From: Victivallales bacterium
GTDB lineage: Bacteria > Verrucomicrobiota > Lentisphaeria > Oligosphaerales > Lenti-02
Length of the DNA stretch: 15,589 nucleotides
Direction: 5' to 3'
Assembly: GCA_018648945.1 (NCBI GenBank)
Contig: JABGQJ010000102.1
Coordinates: 1-15,589 of the forward strand
Each line of letters opens with the position of its first letter. Position 1 is the stretch's first letter. Positions 8,521 through 14,924 of this stretch are shown one piece after another. A program made the translations under genes and the position numbers. Under the pieces are notes generated by a model. That model saw nothing but the letters and a program-made list of their open reading frames with translations, was not told the DNA's origin and did no database searches.

Positions 8521-8576
8521 GCCTTCGCTCGACTGGGCGTCGAGCTACGGCTCGGCAGGCCAGTCGAGCGAAGGCT
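8520..8576. repeat. 17-bp perfect inverted repeat directly after tRNA-His
   Basis: AGCCTTCGCTCGACTGG at 8520-8536 is exactly complementary to 8560-8576. The 23-base loop contains a second hairpin, CGAGC-TACG-GCTCG (8541-8554), with a UNCG-type tetraloop. No T-run follows, so a classical terminator is unlikely, although the fold could protect or end the tRNA transcript. The right arm belongs to repeat unit A, so this looks like a variant of the repeat family. Confidence 0.85.
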
Positions 8577-8606
8577 GTCGCGACATAGCTCGCAGAGCGA
8601 AGTCGG
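8536..8606 (+). repeat. Repeat unit A (internally deleted copy)
   Basis: It shares its beginning (GGCGTCGAGCTAC) and its end (from GCGAAGGCTGTCGCGACAT to AAGTCGG) with unit B, but lacks much of the middle found in units B and C. The last 26 bases form a small hairpin, CGAC-ata-GCTC-gca-GAGC-gaa-GTCG, conserved in A, B and C. It ends 62 bases before the start of the first GIY-YIG gene. Confidence 0.8.
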
Positions 8607-8668
8607 ACGTGCCCGCCTCTGTCTCCCCCCAAGTCCCGCAGTCAAGTCCCTTCTTGCTCCTTCCTCCC

Positions 8669-8914
8669 ATGCCCCGGTACTTCGTCTACATCCTCCAGAG
8701 CGAAGCCTACCCTGACCGCTTCTACACTGGCTTTACCCAAGACCTCGAAGCCAGGCTCCTCGCCCACAACAACGGTTGTTGCGACTACACCCGCCCCTTC
8801 CGCCCCGGGCGCATCAAGACCGCTGTCATGTTCACTGACGTCGATCAGGCGCATGCCTTCGAGCGCTACCTCAAATCCCCATCCGGACGCGCGTTCGCCA
8901 AGAAACGCCTCTGA
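8669..8914 (+). CDS. Small GIY-YIG nuclease-domain protein, intact copy
   Basis: This 81-aa protein is a minimal GIY-YIG domain of the short single-domain (UPF0213/UvrC-like) type. The visible landmarks are VYIL (Tyr7), FYTGFT (Tyr19, Gly21), DLEARL (Arg29), HNNG (33-36) and the late acidic residue in AFERYLKS (Glu65). These proteins cut or nick DNA in known families; the role of the stand-alone short forms is largely unknown. The ATG at 8669 is chosen because the domain starts there and the second copy begins identically. No purine-rich ribosome site precedes it, and the 50 bases upstream are pyrimidine-rich. It is flanked by repeat unit A (ending 62 bases before) and unit B (starting about 50 bases after). 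Confidence 0.87.
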   Translation: MPRYFVYILQSEAYPDRFYTGFTQDLEARLLAHNNGCCDYTRPFRPGRIKTAVMFTDVDQAHAFERYLKSPSGRAFAKKRL

Positions 8915-8938
8915 GACGGCACAGGCGACACGTTACGC

Positions 8939-8964
8939 AGCTACACACCGCGCGGGCGCTGGCG
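8939..8964 (+). repeat. Partial repeat fragment preceding unit B
   Basis: AGCTACACACCGCG followed by GGCGCTGGCG repeats the start of units B and C. Unit B begins immediately after it, so this looks like a local partial duplication or a broken end of an older copy. Confidence 0.6.
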
Positions 8965-8966
8965 TC

Positions 8967-9087
8967 GAGCTACACGCCGCGCAAGCGCTGGCGCTGCGGG
9001 CGGCTCGGCAGGCCTGGCCTTTGCCATTCGGCTACGGCCCAGCAGGCAGCGAAGGCTGTCGCGACATAGCTCGCAGAGCGAAGTCGG
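8967..9087 (+). repeat. Repeat unit B (full 121-bp copy)
   Basis: This is a full-length unit from GAGCTACACGCCGCG to AAGTCGG. It holds three potential hairpins: a GC-rich one around AGCGCTGGCGCT, a central one between GGCCTTTGCC and GCGAAGGC, and the terminal one shared with unit A. It is almost base-for-base alignable with unit C at the same length. It lies between the two GIY-YIG copies, ending 56 bases before the second ATG. Confidence 0.88.
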
Positions 9088-9143
9088 GGTTCCCTCTCCC
9101 GCGACGCGCTTCCTCCCCCCCCTCGGTTCTTCCTGGCTCCCGC

Positions 9144-9423
9144 ATGCCACGCAGCTACGTCTACATCCTCCAGAGCGAATCGCACCCCGACCGTTTCTAC
9201 ACTGGCTTTACCCAGGACCTCGAAGCCAGGCTCAGAGCCCACCCGCCTCCGCCAGCCAGCTCCGGCGCGGCAGGCCAACAACGGCTGCTGCGACTACACC
9301 CGTCCCTTCCGTCCGTGGCGGATCAAGACGGCGGTCATGTTCACCGATCTCGATCAGGCACGCGCATTCGAGCGCTACCTCAAATCGCCCTCGGGACGCG
9401 CGTTCGCCAAGAAGCGGCTCTGA
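9144..9423 (+). pseudogene. GIY-YIG nuclease gene, second copy, broken by 34-bp insertion
   Basis: The first 33 codons read MPRSYVYILQSE, FYTGFTQDLEARL and so on, like the intact copy. At 9242-9275 there are 34 extra GC-rich bases; directly after them the homologous frame resumes (NNGCCDYTRPF to AFAKKRL) and ends in TGA at 9421-9423. Removing the 34 bases restores an 81-residue protein with 73 identical positions to the intact copy, by my own count. Because 34 is not a multiple of three, the downstream half is out of frame. As it stands the gene would make a domain truncated after its Arg29 region plus an unrelated tail reaching 9536. Confidence 0.88.
9242..9275. mobile_element. 34-bp palindromic mini-insertion inside the GIY-YIG copy
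   Basis: Comparison with the intact copy delimits an insert that begins CCCGCCTCCGCC and ends GGCGCGGCAGGC, with a one-base ambiguity at the junction. It contains self-complementary ends (CGCC with GGCG) and could fold into a hairpin. No target duplication beyond one base is seen. It is far too small to encode anything, so it would need an enzyme supplied from elsewhere. Confidence 0.7.
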
Positions 9424-9433
9424 GTCTGGGCCT

Positions 9434-9554
9434 GAGCTACACACCGCGCAAGCGCTGGCGCTGCGGGCGGTTCGGCAGGCCTGGCCTTCGCCATTCGGAT
9501 ACGGCCCAGCAGGTAGCGAAGGCTGCCGCGACATAGCTCGCAGAGCGAAGTCGG
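9434..9554 (+). repeat. Repeat unit C (full 121-bp copy)
   Basis: It runs from GAGCTACACACCGCG to AAGTCGG and has the same length as unit B, with only scattered base changes. It starts 10 bases after the stop of the broken GIY-YIG copy. The central arms GGCCTTCGCC and AGCGAAGGCT pair better than in unit B. Confidence 0.88.
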
Positions 9555-9777
9555 ACTCCCCCTTCGTCGATCACCGCGATTCCTCTCCCCCCCCCTGTGC
9601 GTCGCATCCACGGCTTACCAAGCCGTCTACTCCAGAGCCGGAGTGGAGGAAGCGAGCTTTCATATGTGGTTCTGAGACAAACTGGCCCAGCGGGGCGGCG
9701 CGCAGTTCGGGGACAACGGGGGAATTCCTTGCCCCGAGGGGTAACCACGGCGCGTCAGCTGCCATACCTTGATAACC
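9555..9777. other. Non-coding stretch before the sigma-factor operon
   Basis: No convincing gene lies here. Two adjacent hairpins are visible: ACGGCTT-acc-AAGCCGT at 9610-9626 and CTACTCC-agagcc-GGAGTGG at 9627-9646. A short palindromic segment, TTGCCCCGAGGGGTAA, lies at 9729-9744. Neither hairpin is followed by a clear T-run. The promoter of the sigma operon should be in this stretch, but I see no confident -35/-10 pair. Confidence 0.5.
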
Positions 9778-10365
9778 ATGCAACGCTCCAATGAGAACTC
9801 ACGTATTGATCAGGCGGTCCGCCGTGTGCGCGGCGGAGAAACCACGGTGTTCGAAGTGATCGTGCGTCGCTTCGAGGAGCCATTGCGCGCGTGGCTCGCC
9901 GCACAGAGTCCCCCGGCCGTCGATGTCGATGAAGTGGCCCAACGCAGCTTCGTGGCGGCATTCGCCCGACTCGACGACTACGAGCTTGGTACGAACTTCG
10001 GTGCGTGGCTGTTCACCATCGCGCGTTTCCAGTTGATGACGGAGGCGACCCGCTTGCGGCGGATTGCGGACTACCACGCGCGCTACGCCCCCGACCTTCT
10101 CCAACGCGAGCTGGAGCGGCGAAGTTCCGAGCCGCCGGAATCGTGTCAGGCGCGACTTGCTCACCTGAAGACGTGTCTCAGCGCGCTCCCCGAACACCTG
10201 CGTCGCTTCGTTACCTGGCGGTATGAGGAAGAGATCCCGTTGGCCGAGATGTCCGCACGCAGCGGTCGTTCGGTTCCTGCGGTGAAGAAGCTGCTGTGGA
10301 AGCTCCGCCGCCAGCTGCACGACTGCGTAGAACGTCGGATGGCCGCGGAGGGGGCGGCATCATGA
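9778..10365 (+). CDS. ECF-type RNA polymerase sigma factor
   Basis: This 195-aa protein has the two domains of an extracytoplasmic-function sigma-70 factor. Region 2 lies at about 20-95, with DVDEVAQRSFVAAF and FGAWLFTIARFQL. Region 4 lies at about 130-185, with the helix-turn-helix IPLAEMSARSGRSVPAVKKL and the basic LLWKLRRQL. It resembles the Rhodopirellula/Verrucomicrobium family of sigma factors. ECF factors redirect RNA polymerase to a small regulon and are normally held inactive by an anti-sigma partner; here that is probably the next gene, whose ATG overlaps this stop (ATGA at 10362-10365). I take the ATG at 9778; a TTG at 9769 is an in-frame alternative. Neither has a good ribosome site. 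Confidence 0.92.
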   Translation: MQRSNENSRIDQAVRRVRGGETTVFEVIVRRFEEPLRAWLAAQSPPAVDVDEVAQRSFVAAFARLDDYELGTNFGAWLFTIARFQLMTEATRLRRIADYHARYAPDLLQRELERRSSEPPESCQARLAHLKTCLSALPEHLRRFVTWRYEEEIPLAEMSARSGRSVPAVKKLLWKLRRQLHDCVERRMAAEGAAS

Positions 10366-12203
10366 GACCTGATGAGCGCTTCACCGAGCTGTGGACTGAC
10401 TACCTCGAAGGCGAACTCGACGAGGGGGGGATCGCCGAACTCCGGGAGCTTCTCTCCGCCGACGAGGCCCTCGTGCGGATGGCGGCGGACAGCTATCAGA
10501 CCCACCGCCTGCTCAGTTTGGTCGCTCAAGGCAGCTCGGAAAGCAGGGAGAGCTTCGTTCGCGAGACGATGGCCCGGATTCCCGCCGACGGGTCGTGTTT
10601 CATGGACAGAGTCATGTCACACATTACGCCCCAGCCGGGCGAACGTCGTGCCCCCGCTCAGCGCGCCCTCGTCCTCAGGTGGCTGCCCTGGGTGGCTGCC
10701 GCGGCTGTGTTGGTGGTGCTCGGAGCGATTCTCCTTCGTGCACCTGAGGCGGAGCCGGATGCAGCTCAGGTCACCGAGGTGGTCGGAGCCGTGCGTTGGA
10801 CCAGCGGGGACGGCGAAGTGGCCGACAGCCTGGCAATAGGTGCTCTGCTCTCGGGCGGGACACTGGAGGTGCTGGGACCGGAATCCTGGTGCACGCTCCG
10901 ATTCCGTGACACGTCCACCGTGACGCTGTCGTGTTCCGGCAGGTTGACGATTTCGAAGCTGGCGCAGAAGGAACTGCACCTTCAAGTGGGGGCCTTGTCG
11001 GCGGTCGTATGCCCGCAACCCGCCGACCGGCCCATGTTGATCCACACTCCGGAGGCTGACCTGCAAGTCCTCGGTACGGCGTTCCGTGTCGAGGTGGGGT
11101 CGTCCTCGACGGCTCTCCGCGTGAGCGAGGGACGCGTCCGGGTGACGCGGCTGGCCGACGGGAGCAGTGCCGAGGTACCCTCGGGGCACCGGGCCATTGC
11201 ATCTCTCGATCCGCGAGGCACACTGCAGGTCGTGCCGCGTTCCGCCCCCACCACCGAATGGCGAGGCAGATTGCCTGACGGCACGATTCACGGGACGTGG
11301 GTACCTTCCGCGGGGGGCGGCGGACGGCTCCTCGCCACCCCATTGCTGCTGCACCGTGATGGGGAGCCGATCACTCTCCGTGTAGCGGCCCAGTCGGTGT
11401 CGCGGGGCGGGAGTCCACCAGTTGCCCTGGAAGCGAACTCCGCATTCCGAGTCCGGGGCAGTGTCGCCTCCGCCGGCACCGTGCACTTCGGTTTTTCGAC
11501 TGCTCGGATGGACGGACAGTTCGCCGGGAAGTTTATCATCGCTTGCCCCGTGCCCGCGTTGACGGATGGCGCCGGGGTCTTGGACCTGTGGTTCAGGCTG
11601 ACGGACTTCCAGCCGCTGGCTTCGGTCGATGGCGGAGCGCTGCCCACGGGGGCACCGGAGTCGGCAGACGGTCTGGAATTGCGGGACTGGTGGTGGTGTA
11701 CGCGGGAGGGAGACCTCGGGCTGGCCGTGTCCAGCGTGGAGCTGACGGTGTCGGACACCGTTCCCCCGCCTGCCCCCGGGCCTGCTCCCAGCAATCTGGG
11801 CGAAGCTCTGAAGGCCGCTGGCTTCGAGCGCCTCCTCGGCACCTGGGTGGACGCAGAGACTGGCGGCGAGGACATCCGGGTCACCTACGGCTGGCGATTC
11901 GAGGACGAGGTCATGGACATCACAGCATCGGACCGCACGAAGAAGACTGCGTCGTTGATGGGGCTCAACTCCGGGACCGGGGAGGTGTACCACATCGGGG
12001 TCGACAGCGAAGGGACCAGCAGCCTAGGGACGTGGAGCTTCAAGGAGGGGGAGGCCGTGCTCGAGCTCGGCTTTACGACGGTCGCAGGGGAGCAGGGCGG
12101 CCGGCGGTTCCGGCATGAATTCGTAGATGACGACACCATGCTGATGACCATCGACTACCCCGAGCCGGTTGTGCTCAGGATGGTCCGGGTGAAGGGCAAG
12201 TAG
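10362..12203 (+). CDS. FecR-like membrane anti-sigma/sigma regulator with extra C-terminal domains
   Basis: This 613-aa protein has an anti-sigma-like cytoplasmic N-terminus (1-100, with LWTDYLEGELDEGGIAEL), one membrane helix at about 103-125 (LVLRWLPWVAAAAVLVVLGA), and a periplasmic FecR domain at about 140-283. The hallmark LIHTPEADLQVLGTAFRVEV and the repeat ALRVSEGRVRV are clear. Beyond it are a beta-rich region (300-465), a proline-rich linker (467-477) and a C-terminal domain (about 490-613) with the GTW...GTWSFKEGE pattern of small beta-barrel or lipocalin-like folds; I cannot name it. FecR proteins transmit an outer signal to an ECF sigma factor. The ATG at 10362 overlaps the sigma stop and has GGAGG about 20 bases upstream within a purine-rich tract, so translation is probably coupled. 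Confidence 0.88.
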   Translation: MRPDERFTELWTDYLEGELDEGGIAELRELLSADEALVRMAADSYQTHRLLSLVAQGSSESRESFVRETMARIPADGSCFMDRVMSHITPQPGERRAPAQRALVLRWLPWVAAAAVLVVLGAILLRAPEAEPDAAQVTEVVGAVRWTSGDGEVADSLAIGALLSGGTLEVLGPESWCTLRFRDTSTVTLSCSGRLTISKLAQKELHLQVGALSAVVCPQPADRPMLIHTPEADLQVLGTAFRVEVGSSSTALRVSEGRVRVTRLADGSSAEVPSGHRAIASLDPRGTLQVVPRSAPTTEWRGRLPDGTIHGTWVPSAGGGGRLLATPLLLHRDGEPITLRVAAQSVSRGGSPPVALEANSAFRVRGSVASAGTVHFGFSTARMDGQFAGKFIIACPVPALTDGAGVLDLWFRLTDFQPLASVDGGALPTGAPESADGLELRDWWWCTREGDLGLAVSSVELTVSDTVPPPAPGPAPSNLGEALKAAGFERLLGTWVDAETGGEDIRVTYGWRFEDEVMDITASDRTKKTASLMGLNSGTGEVYHIGVDSEGTSSLGTWSFKEGEAVLELGFTTVAGEQGGRRFRHEFVDDDTMLMTIDYPEPVVLRMVRVKGK

Positions 12204-12245
12204 CCCTGAGGAACGAAGGCCGTGGAATCCCGACTCAGAGCAGCA

Positions 12246-12251
12246 AAGGAG
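12246..12251 (+). promoter_or_regulatory. Ribosome binding site that sets the start at 12261
   Basis: AAGGAG stands nine bases before ATG 12261. It favours this start over the in-frame GTG at 12222, which would put 13 polar residues before the signal sequence. Confidence 0.65.
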
Positions 12252-12260
12252 AGTGACAGA

Positions 12261-13649
12261 ATGAGGCAATGGTATCTATCGATGGGGCCGATGTATTGCA
12301 TCGTTCTGTTTGCCGGAGCTGTTCGGGCAGCGGAGCCCGACATCTGGACCGCCTCCGCCAAGGGGGACCTCGATGCCATCAGGCACCAGATTGCGGCCGG
12401 GGCGGACGTGAACGGCACGTTCGTCCTGCCGGACGTCCCTGGCTCGGGCGGCACCCCCTTGCACATTGCGGTGCTCGCCGGCCAGATGGCAGCCGCCGAG
12501 TTGCTGCTGGAACGAGGAGCAGACGTCAATGCCAGGGCCGCCGATAAACACCGAGGCACGCCGCTGCACTGGGCGGCCTTCACCGGTCGTACGGGCTTTG
12601 TGGTGCGCCTCATCAGGAAGGGAGCGGACGTGAACGCCGCGGACAGGAACGGCTACACCCCACTGGATGCGGCGCGTCATCAGATGGGAGGGAAGCCCGC
12701 CAAGGCGGCGGTCGTGTCGTGTCTTCGTGAGCATGGGGCAAAGAGCAGGGACGAGGCCGCGGCGGCGACGGGAACAGGTATCCGCGGAGCCTACTTCGTC
12801 AATGGCGAGATCCACGTCAACACGTATGGCATGCCCGAGAGCAAGCCGCTCACCTCCGGTCACTGGGACTTCAAACCGTCCTGGTCGAAGACCGGCGACA
12901 TGCTGGTCTTCTTCCGCAGGCTCAGGGACGATCCTGTCGTCACCAACTGGAAGACGGCCGTCTGTGTGATCAACGTCGACGGGAGCGGGTTCCATCAGCT
13001 CACGGACGGCACCCATACCGACTTCAACCAGACTTGGACACGGGACGGGACGAACACGCCCATCTGGAACCGGAAGAAGCCTGAGACGGGCGGCTTCTGC
13101 GTGATGGCGAGCAAGGTGCGCAACAAGCCCGGCCAGGAAATCGCCCTGACTGACAGAAGCCACCATACCTGGGCCTACTCCTGCCTGATGGACGGCAGGA
13201 TCCTCGTCCAGTGCGATCATCCACGGCAAGGCTGGGGATATTTCCTGATGGCCCCCGGCAAAAACGGAGGCCAGCCGCACTTTGAACGCATCGACTGCGA
13301 ATTGGCGAAGGAGGGAATCCTAGATCGTGTCAGTGTCTCCCCAAGCGAGAGGCAGGTCTGCTTCGAGTATCAGAGGGGGTTCAAGTACAAGAACGGAGGG
13401 CGCACCCTCTGCATCGCCGACTTCGACGCGAAGAAGCCCGCCATCACCAACTCCAGACCATTTGCCAATGAGCAGGGGGCCAATCGCTGGTTCGCCTATC
13501 CTCGCTGGACAAAGGACGAAGCCGCGATCGTCTACCACGCCAGCCCGTCGCTGTTTCTCTACACTTTGAGGGACGGCTCCACCCGGCAAGTGTCAACGAA
13601 CCCACGGGCCGACTACCGCTACCCTCACTGCGAAGCGACGCCGAAGTAG
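12261..13649 (+). CDS. Secreted ankyrin-repeat plus TolB-like beta-propeller protein
   Basis: This 462-aa protein has a signal peptide (about 1-23, hydrophobic MYCIVLFAGAVRA before AEPD). Ankyrin repeats span about 26-160: three repeats carry GADVN (47-51, 86-90, 121-125), with TPLHIAVLAG, TPLHWAAFTG and TPLDAARHQ. From about 175 on it has beta-propeller blades of the WD40-like/TolB-PD40 type, for example FKPSWSKTGDMLVFF, VCVINVDGSGFHQLTDG, FAYPRWTKDEAAIVYHAS and FLYTLRDGSTRQVS. Both modules bind proteins or ligands and no catalytic motif is visible. It starts 57 bp after the FecR-like gene and ends 22 bp before the reductase, so it is likely part of the sigma-factor operon. Its function is not known; a sensor or substrate-binding role outside the cytoplasm is a guess. 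Confidence 0.85.
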   Translation: MRQWYLSMGPMYCIVLFAGAVRAAEPDIWTASAKGDLDAIRHQIAAGADVNGTFVLPDVPGSGGTPLHIAVLAGQMAAAELLLERGADVNARAADKHRGTPLHWAAFTGRTGFVVRLIRKGADVNAADRNGYTPLDAARHQMGGKPAKAAVVSCLREHGAKSRDEAAAATGTGIRGAYFVNGEIHVNTYGMPESKPLTSGHWDFKPSWSKTGDMLVFFRRLRDDPVVTNWKTAVCVINVDGSGFHQLTDGTHTDFNQTWTRDGTNTPIWNRKKPETGGFCVMASKVRNKPGQEIALTDRSHHTWAYSCLMDGRILVQCDHPRQGWGYFLMAPGKNGGQPHFERIDCELAKEGILDRVSVSPSERQVCFEYQRGFKYKNGGRTLCIADFDAKKPAITNSRPFANEQGANRWFAYPRWTKDEAAIVYHASPSLFLYTLRDGSTRQVSTNPRADYRYPHCEATPK

Positions 13650-13671
13650 ACGAGACCAGGGGAACGACACG

Positions 13672-14694
13672 ATGAACAACGACCTCAATCGACGTGATTT
13701 CCTGAAGGCGGCGACCTTGGGCGCAGCCTTCCCGGCTGCCCTTGCCTCGGGCGCAGCACCTTCGGAGAAGGACCTGGCGCTCGCCGAGACCATCCCGGTA
13801 CGCACGTTCGGAGGCACGGGAGTGAAACTGCCGGTCCTTGCGTATGGCGGAGCCGCGCTTCCGAAGGAGTGGCACAACCCGTTGTCGAGGGAGGATCGGG
13901 TGAGGCTGGTGCGCTACGGCTACGAGCGTGGTCTGCGCTACTTCGACACGGCTGGGAACTACATGGAGAGCCAGTCGATCCTCGGCGAGGCCCTCGAGCC
14001 CCTTCGCAACAAGGTCTGGCTTGCCACGAAGACCGAGACCACCAATCCTGCTGACGTCCGCCGGCAGGTTGAGCGATGCTTGAAGGAGCTGAGGACCGAC
14101 TACCTCGACCTCGTCCAGATCCACGGTACGCCGGGGCTCCAGCAGATGAGCGTGGAACGCGCGATGGCGGTTCACGCCGAGCTGGTCAAGCTGCGCGATG
14201 AACGGATCATCCGTTTCGTTGGGGTTACTGCGCACGGCTACTTCGACAAGGCGCTGGCCCTGATCAAGTCTGGCGGGTTCGATCAGTGCATGTTGGCGTA
14301 CGGCTTCCTACCCCGGGGCCACGACCAGGTGTTCTCGCCGCGGACAATCGGCCTCCGTGAGAAGTGCCTGGCCGCCGCTCACAAGCGCAACATGGGAATC
14401 GTGGCCATGAAGGTCATCGGCGCCGGGCTGTTGGGTGCCTGGTCCGGGCATGTCGTGCCGCGCTTCGACAAGAAACGCCTGAGCGGCCTGCCCGGGGCAG
14501 CGATTCGGCACGTGCTGCGAGACAAACGCGTTCACATGCTCTGCATCGGCATGCGCCTGAAGCGCGAAATCGACGACAACATCAGAATCCTCGCCGGCAA
14601 CACGACGTTCACCGATGCTGACCGTGTCCTTCTCGCCGAGTTCGGCCCCCAGGTCCGCAGGAGCGAGGCGATGGCGAAGATGAAAGTAGAGTAG
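13672..14694 (+). CDS. Aldo/keto reductase with twin-arginine signal
   Basis: This 340-aa protein starts with a Tat signal (NRRDFLKAATLGAAF, residues 6-20), so it is probably folded with its nicotinamide cofactor and then exported. The barrel carries the family's catalytic tetrad in order: Asp92 and Tyr97 (FDTAGNYME), Lys120 (WLATKTET) and His151 (LVQIHGTPG). Aldo/keto reductases reduce carbonyls or oxidise alcohols with NAD(P)H; the substrate here may be a sugar derivative, but that is inference. The C-terminus lacks the cysteine cluster that some Tat-exported relatives carry. The start is supported by AGGGGAA at 13658-13664. It is the last gene of the sigma-factor operon. Its 3' end is overlapped by an antisense ORF fragment. 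Confidence 0.92.
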   Translation: MNNDLNRRDFLKAATLGAAFPAALASGAAPSEKDLALAETIPVRTFGGTGVKLPVLAYGGAALPKEWHNPLSREDRVRLVRYGYERGLRYFDTAGNYMESQSILGEALEPLRNKVWLATKTETTNPADVRRQVERCLKELRTDYLDLVQIHGTPGLQQMSVERAMAVHAELVKLRDERIIRFVGVTAHGYFDKALALIKSGGFDQCMLAYGFLPRGHDQVFSPRTIGLREKCLAAAHKRNMGIVAMKVIGAGLLGAWSGHVVPRFDKKRLSGLPGAAIRHVLRDKRVHMLCIGMRLKREIDDNIRILAGNTTFTDADRVLLAEFGPQVRRSEAMAKMKVE

Positions 14695-14924
14695 TAGGAA
14701 CGCGCCATCCATCCCGAGAGCAGACGGTCTGATGGCTCTGGTGGCTGGCCGCAAACCTGACCCACTGGCGGCGAGTCCCCGGTGCCCTTCCTGCAGCACA
14801 CCGTTAGCAGAAGCTCTCGGCCGTAGTCGATGACCGTTGCGCGCCCCTGGCCAAAGGTCACGCCGGTCATCCTATCCGCCTTCCCGGACTTGCACGCCGC
14901 CCACGGTCTCAGAACAGCCGTCAT
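14532..14924 (-). CDS. Small ORF coupled to the HTH gene, probably a decayed fragment
   Basis: Its ATG at 14924 overlaps the stop of the HTH ORF as ATGA, as in co-translated pairs. The first 75 or so codons lie outside the reductase gene and read like protein (MTGVTFGQGRATVIDYGRE, then LLLTVCCRKGTGD). From 14694 on the frame runs antisense through the reductase gene and is probably not native, so the original 3' end may have been lost. I recognise no family. The call rests on the coupling and on amino-acid texture only. Confidence 0.35.
   Translation of the reverse strand: MTAVLRPWAACKSGKADRMTGVTFGQGRATVIDYGRELLLTVCCRKGTGDSPPVGQVCGQPPEPSDRLLSGWMARSYYSTFIFAIASLLRTWGPNSARRTRSASVNVVLPARILMLSSISRFRRMPMQSM

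Noticed and set aside
8520..8606. Rho-independent terminator after the tRNA
   Set aside because: A strong hairpin is present but no T-run follows it. It is better described as part of the repeat family.
8441..8668. N-terminal extension of the first GIY-YIG gene to 8441
   Set aside because: The open frame upstream reads through the tRNA and repeat unit A. The domain begins at 8669, just as in the second copy.
8536..9554. CRISPR array
   Set aside because: The repeats are 65-121 bp, imperfect, and separated by genes rather than by short unique spacers. No cas genes are present.
9604..9610. Possible attachment-site copy of the tRNA-His 3' end downstream
   Set aside because: Only seven bases (CATCCAC) match; this is expected by chance and no integrase is nearby.
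9375..9611. Recurrent short minus-strand proteins read through the repeat units
   Set aside because: Similar peptides arise because the DNA repeat itself is conserved. They start at different points and have no ribosome sites.
10617..11993. Minus-strand frame of 458 codons over the FecR-like gene
   Set aside because: It is antisense to the FecR domain and has no signal or domain of its own.
12276..13280. Minus-strand frame of 334 codons over the ankyrin gene
   Set aside because: It is antisense to the ankyrin/propeller gene, which has a ribosome site and a signal peptide.
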